The notes below the pieces were generated by a model. That model saw only the letters and a program-made list of their open reading frames with translations. It was not told the origin of the DNA and did no database searches. From the NCBI RefSeq assembly GCF_020164555.1, contig NZ_JAIQZB010000001.1, forward strand, positions 62,001-126,000: 64,000 nucleotides of DNA. The letters run 5' to 3'. A program made the translations under genes and the position numbers. The DNA is from Salegentibacter lacus (lineage in GTDB: Bacteria > Bacteroidota > Bacteroidia > Flavobacteriales > Flavobacteriaceae). Shown in pieces: positions 54,127-63,843 of the stretch (positions are counted from its first letter, which is position 1; the number at the start of each line of letters is the position of its first letter).

Positions 54127-54282
54127 TTTCAATTTTGCGACATTATTAACTTATTCCTCTAAATCCTATTACATAATGCTTTTGGTTACTTACCAAAATC
54201 GAATATACTTAACAAATGCTGTTGCAAATAGTTAATATTATCTTAATATTTATATATTAGCCTTATAACCAAAGTTGTAAAA

Positions 54283-57200
54283 ATGAAACCCCTACTTTCA
54301 GGACTACTAATAATTATTTTTTCGTTTATTGCTTGTAACAATTCCTCTGAATCCAATAAATCCCAGGATTATTTACTGAATAAACTCCCTCCTGAAATTA
54401 CTAATATTAATTTCACTAATAAGATTACAGAAGAGCCGGAGCATAGTATTATTAATTACATCTATTACTATAATGGTGCGGGTGTAGCTGCTGGAGATGT
54501 AAACAATGATGGGCTTCCAGATCTATATTTTGTCACTAATATGGGGGAAAACAAACTCTTTATTAATAAGGGGAATTTACAATTTGAAAACGTTACTGAA
54601 AAAGCAAATGTAGGAGGAAAATCCAGTTGGAATACCGGGGTCACAATGGTAGATATTAACAACGATGGCCTATTAGATATTTATGTTTCCGCAGTTTCAG
54701 GTTTGCTTGATTTTGAAGGACACAATGAACTTTTTATCAATAACGGGGATGGGACTTTCAGCGAGAAATCGGCAGAATATGGTTTAGATTTTAAAGGCTA
54801 TTCTACTCAGGCCTATTTTTTCGATTACGATAATGACGGAGATCTCGATGTTTATATAGTGAACCACGCAGTACATACCACGCTTTCTCACGGTCCCGCA
54901 GAAGTTAGAAACAAAAGAGTTCCTTTGGTTGGTGATGTTCTTCTCGAAAATATTAATGGAAAATTTACAAACGTTAGTGAAGAAGCCGGAATCTACGGTG
55001 GATTAAATGGCTACGGCTTAAGCGCATCCCTCGCAGACTTCAATAATGACGGTTGGGTAGATATTTATGTGTGTAATGATTTTCACGAAGATGACTATTA
55101 TTATATAAATAATCAGGATGGTACTTTTACCGAAACCCTAAATTCTGCGTTTTCAACAATAAGTAGATTTTCTATGGGAAGTGATGCCGCCGACATTACC
55201 GGAGACGGTTACCAGGATCTCATAACTTTAGATATGCTTCCTAAAGATGAAAAAGTAATCAAGGAAAGTGAAGGAGATGATGCAATGTATAATATGCAAA
55301 AACGTCTCAATAAACTTGGTTATAAAGACCAATATGCCCGGAATATGCTTCAAATAAATAATGAAGGCTCAAATTTTCAGGAAACGGCGCTTTACAATGA
55401 AATAGCTGCTACCGACTGGAGTTGGGCACCCCTACTGGCCGATTTCAATAATGACGGACATCAGGATCTATTTATTTCTAATGGAATTTTACGCAGGCCA
55501 AATGATCTCGATTTTAAAAACTTTGTGGCCACGGCTTTTAAAAACAGAAGTCCCAACGAAGGCATGAAGTGGCTTTATAATTCTAAAGACGAAATGCCCG
55601 AAGGAAAGGTCTCTAATGAAATTTTTAAAGGGAATTCGTTTAAATTTAAAAGAAAAACCGGGGAATGGATTGAGGATAAGGCTTCTTTCTCTAATGGTGC
55701 CATTTATGTAGACCTTGACCTGGATGGAGATTTAGATCTAGTAATAAATAATTTAAACGAAGAAGCAGGGATTTACGAAAATACCACTAATGCTTCAGGC
55801 GATTATCTTACGCTTCAGTTTGAGTATCCCGGTAATGAATATGGCATTGGAACCAAAGCCATACTTTTTACAGAAGGAAAACAGCAGCTTAAACAATTAT
55901 TTAACTCCAGGGGTTTTTTATCTTCTGTAGAAAGTAAACTTCATTTTGGTTTAGGTAAGGAAGAGGAAATCGATTCAGTTCATATTATTTGGCCAAATAA
56001 TACCTATCAAAAAATTAAGCCGCAAAAAAATCAAAATCTTAAGGTTGTTTATTCCGAAAATGCTTCAGATTATGACTATAAGGAATCGGTTAATCATGAA
56101 AAATATTTTGAACCTACAAACAGCTTTAAACACACACATCAGGAAGATGAATATGACGATTTTCACCAGGAAAAATTAATACCCTACAGTGTATCTATGC
56201 AGGGACCAGCTGTGGCAACAGGAGATATAGATAATAATGGCTTTGATGATGTTTTTATTGGTGCCGCTTCAGGTTACTCTGCTAAACTATATCTTAATGA
56301 CGGAAACACTCTTAAAGTGGCCAATATAGAAGCCTTTGACAGGCACAAGGAATTTGAAGACAATGCAGCAGTGTTATTTGATGCCGATAATGATGGAGAT
56401 CCTGATCTATATGTTGCTTCAGGAATTAATTCTAACCGAATGCAATTTTTCGAAAATGACCGGCTTTACATTAACAATAACGGAGATTTTAATGACGCTG
56501 CAGGATCTATTCCGAAAAACTACTTAAATACCTCTACAGCAATAAACCTGGATTATAATCAGGATGGATTTGCCGATCTTTTTATCGGTAACCTCTCAGA
56601 TCCGGGTAATTTCGGCAAGCAGGTAGAATCTTATTTACTTAAAAACGATCAAAAAGGTAACTTTACTATAGATCCAAATTTCACCCTTAGCTCAATGGTA
56701 ACTTCTGCGATATCGGAAGATATAAATAATGATGGCTCCCCTGATTTATTAGTAGCTGCCGAATGGGATAGCCCAAAGATCTATTTGAATGAACAAGGTA
56801 ATTTTAAAGCAATTAAATTACCTGATAATCTTTTAGGATTGTGGCAAAGTATCGCATTTTACGATATAGACGGGGACGGTCAGAAGGATATTCTCTTGGG
56901 TAACTGGGGGCTAAACACAAGATTTGAAGCCAAAAAAGACACTCCTTTAAGAATGTATCATGCCGATTTTAATAAAGATGGAAAATTCGAAACTGTTATT
57001 GCCTATAATAAAAACGGTAAATATTATCCCATACATTCCAGAAACGAGTTAGCTTCCCAAATGAATTTTATAAGTAAAAAATTCCCTACCCATCAGGAAT
57101 TTTCATTAAAAACAATGGAAGAAATATTTACCCCTCAAGTATTGACTTCTGCTAAAAGGTACGAAGTTAATACCCTGGCTTCAGGTTATCTCAAAAACAA

Positions 57201-57528
57201 CAATGGGAAGTTTTCTCAATTCATTGAATTTCCGATGGCTTTCCAAACTGCACCAATCAATTCATTTCAGATACTCAATATCGATGGAGAAAAACAATTA
57301 TTGGTAAGTGGTAATTCTTATAAGGTAAATACCTACCACGGAGGGTATTCCTCACTAAAAGGTTTAATGGTAAAAACTATTTCTGATTATAAAAAAGTTT
57401 CTAATTTAGGCATCAAACCTTTCGACCAGCAGATAAAAAACACCGTTTCAGTTCCTATGAGAGATAAAAACCTGCTTATTGTAGTCCCTAATAACGACAG
57501 TATTTCTACTTATTCTTATGAAAAATAG
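54283..57528 (+). CDS. FG-GAP/VCBS repeat and ASPIC/UnbV lipoprotein
   Basis: A 1081-residue lipoprotein (MKPLLSGLLIIIFSFIA then Cys). It contains roughly a dozen FG-GAP/VCBS calcium-binding blades, such as GDVNNDGLPDLYFVTN, VDINNDGLLDIYVSA, DYDNDGDLDVYIVN, GDIDNNGFDDVFIGA and EDINNDGSPDLLVAA, split by an ASPIC/UnbV segment near 515-590 (GLGKEEEIDSVHIIWPNN). This integrin-like double propeller is a CRTAC1-type surface protein, common in marine Bacteroidetes and often encoded beside SusCD loci, which are absent here. It is flanked by two copies of the mscS 3' end, suggesting insertion. Confidence 0.88.
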   Translation: MKPLLSGLLIIIFSFIACNNSSESNKSQDYLLNKLPPEITNINFTNKITEEPEHSIINYIYYYNGAGVAAGDVNNDGLPDLYFVTNMGENKLFINKGNLQFENVTEKANVGGKSSWNTGVTMVDINNDGLLDIYVSAVSGLLDFEGHNELFINNGDGTFSEKSAEYGLDFKGYSTQAYFFDYDNDGDLDVYIVNHAVHTTLSHGPAEVRNKRVPLVGDVLLENINGKFTNVSEEAGIYGGLNGYGLSASLADFNNDGWVDIYVCNDFHEDDYYYINNQDGTFTETLNSAFSTISRFSMGSDAADITGDGYQDLITLDMLPKDEKVIKESEGDDAMYNMQKRLNKLGYKDQYARNMLQINNEGSNFQETALYNEIAATDWSWAPLLADFNNDGHQDLFISNGILRRPNDLDFKNFVATAFKNRSPNEGMKWLYNSKDEMPEGKVSNEIFKGNSFKFKRKTGEWIEDKASFSNGAIYVDLDLDGDLDLVINNLNEEAGIYENTTNASGDYLTLQFEYPGNEYGIGTKAILFTEGKQQLKQLFNSRGFLSSVESKLHFGLGKEEEIDSVHIIWPNNTYQKIKPQKNQNLKVVYSENASDYDYKESVNHEKYFEPTNSFKHTHQEDEYDDFHQEKLIPYSVSMQGPAVATGDIDNNGFDDVFIGAASGYSAKLYLNDGNTLKVANIEAFDRHKEFEDNAAVLFDADNDGDPDLYVASGINSNRMQFFENDRLYINNNGDFNDAAGSIPKNYLNTSTAINLDYNQDGFADLFIGNLSDPGNFGKQVESYLLKNDQKGNFTIDPNFTLSSMVTSAISEDINNDGSPDLLVAAEWDSPKIYLNEQGNFKAIKLPDNLLGLWQSIAFYDIDGDGQKDILLGNWGLNTRFEAKKDTPLRMYHADFNKDGKFETVIAYNKNGKYYPIHSRNELASQMNFISKKFPTHQEFSLKTMEEIFTPQVLTSAKRYEVNTLASGYLKNNNGKFSQFIEFPMAFQTAPINSFQILNIDGEKQLLVSGNSYKVNTYHGGYSSLKGLMVKTISDYKKVSNLGIKPFDQQIKNTVSVPMRDKNLLIVVPNNDSISTYSYEK

Positions 57529-57628
57529 AATATGTATTCCCAGAAAGATTTAAAGATACTAAATACATTTTCTATCTATTTTGAACAGCTAGTATACTTT
57601 TTAAAACCGGATATTAGGGACGGTAGTG

Positions 57629-57724
57629 TTGCCACTTCCACAGTTTACCAGAGAACAAATTGATGTGCTTAGAAATAAATCAAGATACCCTCATAAAGGT
57701 TCAAGGACGAATATAGAAAAATAA
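57629..57724 (+). pseudogene. Duplicated 3' end of the mscS gene
   Basis: The stretch is about 90% identical to 54023-54114, the tail of the MscS channel gene, and still reads LPLPQFTREQIDVLRNKSRY before its own TAA. It has no start codon or membrane part. It is a fossil of a duplication spanning the FG-GAP gene. Confidence 0.85.
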
Positions 57725-57793
57725 CGCACAACAGAATTAAACTTTATTATCAAGATATTTTCATTAAATTAATTTTGGATAATAGGTAGCTTT

Positions 57794-57856
57794 GAGGCAG
57801 TCTGAAAACATCCAATTTCGTCCTGGTGAATAGTTAAAATTTTTTCAGATAGTCTC
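57794..57856. repeat. Short dispersed element with terminal inverted repeats, copy 7
   Basis: GAGGCAGTCTGAAAA (57794-57808) and TTTTCAGATAGTCTC (57842-57856) are inverted with 12 of 15 matches; ends resemble those of the copies at 37823 and 17861. The interior lacks the usual core. Confidence 0.6.
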
Positions 57857-57880
57857 AATATAAACCCCGAGCTAAAACAG

Positions 57881-58861
57881 ATGAGTCAAACAAAAAGAGG
57901 AAGGAAATACCGTGGTGAAGAAGCAAAATGGCCTCATCAAATCCCAATAGCTGGCTGGATAGATATTGGGAAACGTGTTTACAAAGAGATGAAATTAGAT
58001 CACGTTCAAATAATTTCAGCGGGAGTTGCTTTTTATTTTTTCCTTGCCCTTTTCCCAACATTTGTCGCAGCTATTTCCATTTACAGTTTGATCTTAGAAC
58101 CTTCCCAAATTGAAAACCAAATTTCACATTTAAATTCCATTTTACCCGAACAGGCTTTTAAAATGATTACAGATTTTCTGAAGCCTATACTCGAACGGCC
58201 TGAAAAAGAAATTGGATGGGGTTTATTTATTAGTATTATAATAAGTGTCTGGAGTGCGAATAAAGGAACGAGCGCATTATTTCAAGGTGTAAATATTGCT
58301 TACGACGAAATGGATGAGCGGGGTATTATTAAAAAAAACCTACTTAGCCTGCTTTTCACCGTAGGAGGTTTATTTATAGGACTTATTAGTTTGCTGATTG
58401 TTATCTTTTTTCCTCTACTCGTGAAAAACTTTGGGTTAAACCCTGAGTTAGAAGCTATCCTAAAATGGTTTCGTTGGGTTTTTCTAGGATTTATCTTAAT
58501 TCTTAATTTAACTTTGATTTATAAAATTGCTCCTTATAGAAGGAATCCTAAGTTTACCTGGGTAACCTGGGGAGCAATAATTGGGTCGATATTTTGGCTT
58601 TCCGGTTCTATGTTATTTTCCTGGTATGTATCTAATTTTGGAAGTTACGACGATCTTTACGGCAGCTTTGCCGCGGTAGCTATTTTAATGTTATGGTTAT
58701 TTCTCACCGCTTTTATTGTTCTTATGGGTGCCGAAATAAATTCAGAAATGGAACACCAGACTAGATATGACACTACCATAGGATCAGAAAAACCAATGGG
58801 CGAAAGAAACGCCTATCACGCCGACCATTGTGCGGTAGAAGATCCAGATGAAGATTGTTAA
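57881..58861 (+). CDS. YihY/virulence factor BrkB family membrane protein
   Basis: A 326-residue inner-membrane protein with six predicted helices. Family marks are HVQIISAGVAFYFFLALFP, IIISVWSANKGTSALFQGVN, NIAYDEMDERG, YKIAPYRRNPKFTW and FGSYDDLYGSFAAVAILMLW. Its role is not established; it was once misnamed ribonuclease BN. The tail has HADHCAVEDPDEDC with two cysteines. Lone gene in a decayed region. Confidence 0.9.
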   Translation: MSQTKRGRKYRGEEAKWPHQIPIAGWIDIGKRVYKEMKLDHVQIISAGVAFYFFLALFPTFVAAISIYSLILEPSQIENQISHLNSILPEQAFKMITDFLKPILERPEKEIGWGLFISIIISVWSANKGTSALFQGVNIAYDEMDERGIIKKNLLSLLFTVGGLFIGLISLLIVIFFPLLVKNFGLNPELEAILKWFRWVFLGFILILNLTLIYKIAPYRRNPKFTWVTWGAIIGSIFWLSGSMLFSWYVSNFGSYDDLYGSFAAVAILMLWLFLTAFIVLMGAEINSEMEHQTRYDTTIGSEKPMGERNAYHADHCAVEDPDEDC

Positions 58862-59037
58862 CCAGGCAAGAATTATATTTGAATTAGATCTAAAATTCAA
58901 GGAGCAAAATTTCAAGTTTTTTTAAAGTTCTAATTTTGGCTCAGGCTAACTTTTACCATAAAAAATTTTACGATTATATTTCTAAACCATTTACTTTATC
59001 GTAATATTGCTATATAATATTTAAATGCTTTATACTT

Positions 59038-59546
59038 ATGAAAATTACAATTCTTAATCCGGCATTATATTGCAGCACCGGAGAAGAACCGGGCTTATCT
59101 TCGAAGTCTTCCGACCCATATTAAAGTAGAATTCAAACTGAACGAGCAAAAGCTTAATTTACTACTGGTACACCGGAGTCCTCTTAAAATCAATGAATAT
59201 TTATTCGAAGACCGGGATGAAAAAAGCCTGCTAAGAATGCAGAGGCAGATATTATGTGCTTTGGCCATACACACAAACCTTATCACCAGATTTTGAATTC
59301 AGGAGATAATGAGAAGCCGCATTACAGGCACGCGGTTAACCTGGGATAAGTTGGAAAACCTAAAGACAATGATAAAGAGGTTGCTATGTCATTCTCGAGA
59401 TAGACGAGAATGCCTCGATAGTGGAAAAAGACAGTATAAAACCTCAGTTTATCAGGTTTGAATATGATATCGATAAAGCAGCAAAAGCTGTGGAAGATAG
59501 TAGACTTCCCGATGCCTATGCCGGAAACTTAAGGAATGGATATTAA
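59038..59546 (+). pseudogene. Decayed metallophosphoesterase (YfcE-like) gene
   Basis: Fragments of one phosphoesterase appear in three frames. From 59038 MKITIL starts the protein, then an internal deletion joins it to a later part, APEKNRAYLRSLPTHIKVEF, HRSPLKINEYLFEDRDEKSL; after a frameshift near 59240, AEADIMCFGHTHKPYHQILN and NEKPHYRHAVNLG and a stop; and after another shift near 59388, LEIDENASIVEKDSIKPQFI to LPDAYAGNLRNGY. The metal-binding GHTHKPYH is intact, but the first half (metal site DIHAN) is lost. It precedes the arsenite exporter by 41 bases. Confidence 0.85.
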
Positions 59547-59587
59547 ACTAAATTAACCAAAAATCTTTGATCAAAATTTAAACTAGT

Positions 59588-60616
59588 ATGTCTGAAAAAA
59601 AAGAGATTGCATTTTTTGAAAAATATTTAAGCCTTTGGGTGGCCCTCTGTATAGCAGGTGGGGTTCTAATTGGCTACATCGCAGAAGATGCAATGCAAAT
59701 TATGAGTACCTGGGAGATCTATCAGGTAAATATTCCAATTGCAATCCTTATCTGGATGATGATTTATCCTATGATGCTACAAATAGATTTCACCAGTATT
59801 AAAGAAGTAGGAAAAAAGCCCAAAGGGATAATTCTAACCCTGGTAATGAACTGGCTGGTAAAGCCGTTCTCTATGGCATTTTTCGCCTGGATATTTTTCA
59901 CTAAAATATTTGCTGCATTTATTGACCCTGCCCTGGCAGGGGAATATATAGCCGGGGCAATAATCTTAGGTGCAGCGCCCTGTACGGCAATGGTTTTTGT
60001 TTGGTCTTATTTAACCGATGGAGATCCAAATTATACACTTATGCAGGTATCTGTGAACGATCTAATCATCCTGTTTGCGTACATTCCCATTGTAGGATTA
60101 CTCCTGGGAATAACAGATGTATTTGTACCCTATGAAACCCTTATATTAAGTATTGTAATTTATGTTATAGTTCCTTTGGTTGCCGGAATAATAACCAGCA
60201 AATTGCTTATTAAAAGGCATGGAAAAGACTGGTTCCAAAATGAATTTCTACCGAAATTCAAACCTGTGAGCATAATAGCATTATTGCTAACCTTACTTTT
60301 GCTTTTCGCTTTCCAGGGAGAGAATATTCTTAACAATCCGCTAATTATAGTTTTAATTGCAGTGCCTTTGATTATTCAAACCTACCTAATCTTTTTCGTT
60401 ACCTGGTTTGCAGGTAGAAAAATGAACTTAACCCACCAGGTTTGTGCTCCTGCGGCTATGATTGGAGCGAGTAATTTCTTTGAACTATCTGTAGCTGTTG
60501 CTATAGGTTTGTTTGGCCTGGATAGTCCTGCTGCATTGGTTTGTGTAGTTGGTGTTTTAGTTGAAGTGCCTGTTATGCTTTCTTTGGTGAATTATGCTAA
60601 TAAACAGAAATATTAA
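59588..60616 (+). CDS. arsB: ACR3-family arsenite efflux transporter
   Basis: A 342-residue membrane protein with ten helices. Diagnostic is the loop LGAAPCTAMVFVWSYLTDGD with the essential Cys, plus PMMLQIDFTSIKEVGKKPKG, NWLVKPFSMAFFAW and VCAPAAMIGASNFFELSVAV. It exports As(III) by proton antiport. No arsR or arsC gene lies beside it; only a broken phosphoesterase precedes it. Confidence 0.92.
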   Translation: MSEKKEIAFFEKYLSLWVALCIAGGVLIGYIAEDAMQIMSTWEIYQVNIPIAILIWMMIYPMMLQIDFTSIKEVGKKPKGIILTLVMNWLVKPFSMAFFAWIFFTKIFAAFIDPALAGEYIAGAIILGAAPCTAMVFVWSYLTDGDPNYTLMQVSVNDLIILFAYIPIVGLLLGITDVFVPYETLILSIVIYVIVPLVAGIITSKLLIKRHGKDWFQNEFLPKFKPVSIIALLLTLLLLFAFQGENILNNPLIIVLIAVPLIIQTYLIFFVTWFAGRKMNLTHQVCAPAAMIGASNFFELSVAVAIGLFGLDSPAALVCVVGVLVEVPVMLSLVNYANKQKY

Positions 60617-60645
60617 TTTAGCGTACAAATCTAAAGACTATAAAC

Positions 60646-60680
60646 AAAAAAACCCTCAAAATCAATAGATTAAGAGGGTC
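60646..60680 (-). terminator. Terminator of the tRNA operon (also serves arsB side)
   Basis: ACCCTC (60652-60657) pairs with GAGGGT (60674-60679); on the minus strand the hairpin ends in a T-rich run. It lies just past the tRNA-Leu CCA. Confidence 0.75.
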
Positions 60681-60682
60681 TT

Positions 60683-60770
60683 TGGTACTCGGGACGGGAC
60701 TTGAACCCGTACGGACACATTGTCCATTGGATTTTAAGTCCAACGTGTCTACCAATTCCACCACCCGAGC
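60683..60770 (-). tRNA. tRNA-Leu (anticodon UAA)
   Basis: Cloverleaf with acceptor GCTCGGG/CCCGAGT (one G-U pair), anticodon loop CTTAAAA giving UAA, long variable arm GGACAATGTGTCC as in class II tRNAs and T loop GGTTCAAGTCC. CCA is encoded. 88 bases including CCA. Confidence 0.95.
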
Positions 60771-60788
60771 GTGGTAATATTATATATG

Positions 60789-60861
60789 AGCGAAAAACGG
60801 GATTCGAACCCGCGACCTCCACCTTGGCAAGGTGGCGCTCTACCAACTGAGCTATTTTCGC
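60789..60861 (-). tRNA. tRNA-Gly (anticodon GCC)
   Basis: Acceptor GCGAAAA/TTTTCGC, D arm AGCTCAGTTGGTAGAGC, anticodon stem CCACC/GGTGG with loop TTGCCAA, T loop GGGTTCGAATCCC. The 3' CCA is not encoded. Confidence 0.95.
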
Positions 60862-60877
60862 GTGTTTAAAAGAACTT

Positions 60878-60910
60878 CCACGAGTTATCGTGGCTGCAAT
60901 AGCGTATTGC
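60878..60910 (-). other. Two small hairpins in the tRNA precursor leader
   Basis: CCACGA/TCGTGG with a four-base loop (60878-60893) and GCAATA/TATTGC with a three-base loop (60896-60910) lie between the promoter and tRNA-Gly. They could guide precursor processing. Confidence 0.6.
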
Positions 60911-60915
60911 GGATG

Positions 60916-60945
60916 CAAATTTAATATAAATCTTATAATGTCAAA
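60916..60945 (-). promoter_or_regulatory. Promoter of the tRNA-Gly/tRNA-Leu operon
   Basis: On the minus strand TTTG (60942-60945), 18 bases, TAAATTTG (60916-60923), an exact match to the Bacteroidetes promoter consensus. Transcription should start near 60909. Confidence 0.82.
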
Positions 60946-61127
60946 GGCTTTTTATAAAAAATAAAAAAAATCTGGGATAAAAATTATTTTCAAATAAATC
61001 CAGACAAAACCACGAGATTATAACTAGCTGTTTACCAAAAGGTACAATAAGTCACAAGCTAAAATTAATTATTCCCCTAACCGCTGAAAACAAAACTGAG
61101 AACCGACAACTCACAATAAAAAACTGA

Positions 61128-63755
61128 CTAAGCCTTCGCTTTAGCCTTTTCCTTGCCCACCAGCGTTCTTTTAATCTCATTAAGCTTCATTAAAGCTTCT
61201 ACAGGAGTAAGCGTATCGATATCTATATGTAACAACTCCTCTTTTAATTCCTGCAAAATCGGGTCGTCAAGGTTAAAGAAACTAAGTTGCATTTCTTCTT
61301 CAGCCGATTTCTTTAAAACCTCCCCCGAATCTTCCATTTTATGAGATTTTTCAAGTTTTTTTAAAATCTTATTAGCGCGAAGCAAAACCTGTTGTGGCAT
61401 TCCGGCCATTTTGGCCACGTGAATCCCAAAACTATGCTCGCTACCTCCCGGCACCAGTTTCCGAAGAAAAAGCACATTATCTTTTAACTCCTTTACCGAA
61501 ACATTAAAATTCTTTATGCGCTCAAAAGTATCGCACATTTCATTTAGCTCGTGGTAATGCGTTGCGAACAGGGTTTTAGGTTTAGCAGGATGTTCATGCA
61601 AATATTCACTTATAGCCCAGGCAATCGAAATCCCATCGTAAGTACTGGTTCCCCGCCCTATTTCATCTAAAAGCACCAAACTTCGGTCAGAAATATTATT
61701 GAGAATGCTCGCAGTTTCGTTCATTTCCACCATAAAAGTAGATTCGCCCATAGAAATATTATCGCTCGCGCCAACACGAGTAAAGATCTTATCTACGAGA
61801 CCGATATTGGCGGCTTTTGCCGGTACAAAACTACCCATTTGAGCCATTAAGACAATAAGCGCCGTTTGTCTTAATATAGCCGACTTACCACTCATATTTG
61901 GCCCGGTAATCATAATTACCTGCTGGTTTTCCCTGTCCAAAGTAACATTGTTGGTAACATAAGTTTCTCCAATGAGCAGTTGCTTTTCAATAACCGGGTG
62001 GCGACCTTCTTCTATATTCAGGTCGTGGTGGTCTTCAATTTCAGGCTTGCAGTAATTTTCGGATTTCGCTTGTTGCGCGAAAGAGCATAAACAATCTAAT
62101 TGAGCAATAAGTTGAGCGTTTTGCTGAACCGGCTGAATATAATCATTCATCCATATCACCAGTTTGCCAAAAAGTTGTTGTTCCAGCTGTAAAATCTTTT
62201 CTTCAGCACCTAAAATCTTCGCTTCATATTCTTTCAACTCTTCGGTAATGTAACGCTCGGCGTTAACCAATGTCTGTTTTCTAATCCAGCTATCGGGAAC
62301 TTTATCTTTATGCGTGTTGCGCACTTCAATATAATAGCCGTACACATTGTTACTCCCAATTTTCAAAGAAGAAATTCCGGTAATTTGGGTTTCACGTTTC
62401 AGCATATTATCCAGGTAATCCTTCCCCGAAAAAGCTATTTTTCTGAGATCGTCAAGTTCTTCCGAAAAACCTTCAGCGATACAATTTCCTTTTAAAATAT
62501 TTACCGGGGCGTCTTCGTGCAGGCTTTCTGTTATTTTGCTTCGTAGCACCTCACAAGAATGTAAATTATCACCAATCACTTTAATCGCTTCATTCTTACT
62601 TTTTAGTGCGAGCTCTTTTATTGGAATAACTGCCTGCAGAGAATGATTTAGCTGAAGTACCTCCCGCGGTGTTACTTTTCCCGTAGCGACTTTAGAAATA
62701 AGTCGTTCCAGGTCGCTAATCTTTTTGATGTTTTGCTGAATTTCAGCTAAGACTGAAGGATTCTCGAGTAAAAATCCAACCACTTCGTGACGCTTTTTCA
62801 CTTTCTCGGCGTTCTTTAAAGGCAGGGCCAACCAGCGTTTTAAAAGCCTTCCGCCCATTGGCGAAATCGTTTTGTCTATCACATCAAGCAAAGTCACTGC
62901 ATTGGCCGCGTTAGAATGATACAACTCCAGGTTTCTAATGGTAAAACGATCCATCCATACATATTCCTCCTCAGCTATTCTATTTATCGCGGTAATATGT
63001 TGCAATTTCCGATGTTGGGTTTCGGCCAAATAATGTAAGATCGCACCCGAAGCGATAATTCCTTCTTCCAAATGCTCCACCCCAAAACCTTTTAAAGATT
63101 TAGTTTGAAAATGTTCGTTTAAGGTTTCGTAAGCGAAATCCTGTTTAAAAACCCAATCTTCCTGATAAAATGTATGAAAATCTTCCCCGAAAATCTGTTT
63201 AAAATCCTTCTTGTTTTTCTTCGGAATTAAGACCTCACTGGGATTAAAATTCTGAAGTAACTTATCTATATATTCTGAATTTCCCTGTGCCGTGAGAAAT
63301 TCACCGGTGGAAACATCTAAAAACGAAACCCCAAAGACTTTTTTTCCGAAATGAATAGCACATAAAAAATTATTCGATTTACTCTGAAGCACCTCATCGC
63401 TTAAAGCCACACCGGGAGTTACCAGTTCGGTCACACCGCGTTTTACAATGGTTTTGGTCATTTTAGGATCTTCCAACTGATCACAAATGGCCACTCGCTC
63501 CCCCGCTTTTACCAGTTTTGGCAAATAAGTATTTAAAGAATGATGTGGAAATCCAGCAAGCTCGGTACGCTCACTACCGTTGTTCCTATTGGTGCAGACA
63601 ATATTTAAAATCCGCGCGGTTTTTACTGCGTCTTCACCAAAAGTCTCGTAGAAATCTCCCACGCGAAACAATAGTAAAGCATCGGGATACTTTGCCTTAA
63701 TGGCGTTGTATTGCTTCATTAACGGAGTAACTTTAGGGGATTTCTTGGCTGCCAA
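61128..63755 (-). CDS. mutS: DNA mismatch repair protein MutS
   Basis: An 875-residue ATPase that finds base mismatches. The mismatch-contact [14 protein letters not shown] lies near residue 30, the connector and lever domains follow, then the ATPase with Walker [17 protein letters not shown], Walker [16 protein letters not shown] and FATHYHEL. The C-terminal [11 protein letters not shown] leads to the tetramer segment. The start is TTG at 63755, directly giving [16 protein letters not shown] as in other flavobacterial MutS; no ATG is available. It stands alone with its own promoter. Confidence 0.95.
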   Translation of the reverse strand: MAAKKSPKVTPLMKQYNAIKAKYPDALLLFRVGDFYETFGEDAVKTARILNIVCTNRNNGSERTELAGFPHHSLNTYLPKLVKAGERVAICDQLEDPKMTKTIVKRGVTELVTPGVALSDEVLQSKSNNFLCAIHFGKKVFGVSFLDVSTGEFLTAQGNSEYIDKLLQNFNPSEVLIPKKNKKDFKQIFGEDFHTFYQEDWVFKQDFAYETLNEHFQTKSLKGFGVEHLEEGIIASGAILHYLAETQHRKLQHITAINRIAEEEYVWMDRFTIRNLELYHSNAANAVTLLDVIDKTISPMGGRLLKRWLALPLKNAEKVKKRHEVVGFLLENPSVLAEIQQNIKKISDLERLISKVATGKVTPREVLQLNHSLQAVIPIKELALKSKNEAIKVIGDNLHSCEVLRSKITESLHEDAPVNILKGNCIAEGFSEELDDLRKIAFSGKDYLDNMLKRETQITGISSLKIGSNNVYGYYIEVRNTHKDKVPDSWIRKQTLVNAERYITEELKEYEAKILGAEEKILQLEQQLFGKLVIWMNDYIQPVQQNAQLIAQLDCLCSFAQQAKSENYCKPEIEDHHDLNIEEGRHPVIEKQLLIGETYVTNNVTLDRENQQVIMITGPNMSGKSAILRQTALIVLMAQMGSFVPAKAANIGLVDKIFTRVGASDNISMGESTFMVEMNETASILNNISDRSLVLLDEIGRGTSTYDGISIAWAISEYLHEHPAKPKTLFATHYHELNEMCDTFERIKNFNVSVKELKDNVLFLRKLVPGGSEHSFGIHVAKMAGMPQQVLLRANKILKKLEKSHKMEDSGEVLKKSAEEEMQLSFFNLDDPILQELKEELLHIDIDTLTPVEALMKLNEIKRTLVGKEKAKAKA

Positions 63756-63777
63756 AATTTTTAAATTTTATTTCCCG

Positions 63778-63809
63778 CTAAAGTACAGAATCCCATATTT
63801 TAAAGGAAA
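63778..63809 (-). promoter_or_regulatory. Predicted mutS promoter
   Basis: On the minus strand TTTC (63806-63809), 20 bases, TACTTTAG (63778-63785); two mismatches from consensus. The leader to the TTG start is only about 20 bases. Confidence 0.4.
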
Positions 63810-63843
63810 ATTATCTCTGGAAGTTATTTAATTTTTTCCACAA

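Noticed and set aside
60683-60861. tRNA-linked integration site
   Set aside because: No duplicated tRNA 3' end or integrase gene is found near the tRNA pair.
60670-60918. Minus-strand reading frame of 82 codons across the tRNA genes
   Set aside because: The peptide ([20 protein letters not shown]) is the well-known false translation of tRNA genes.
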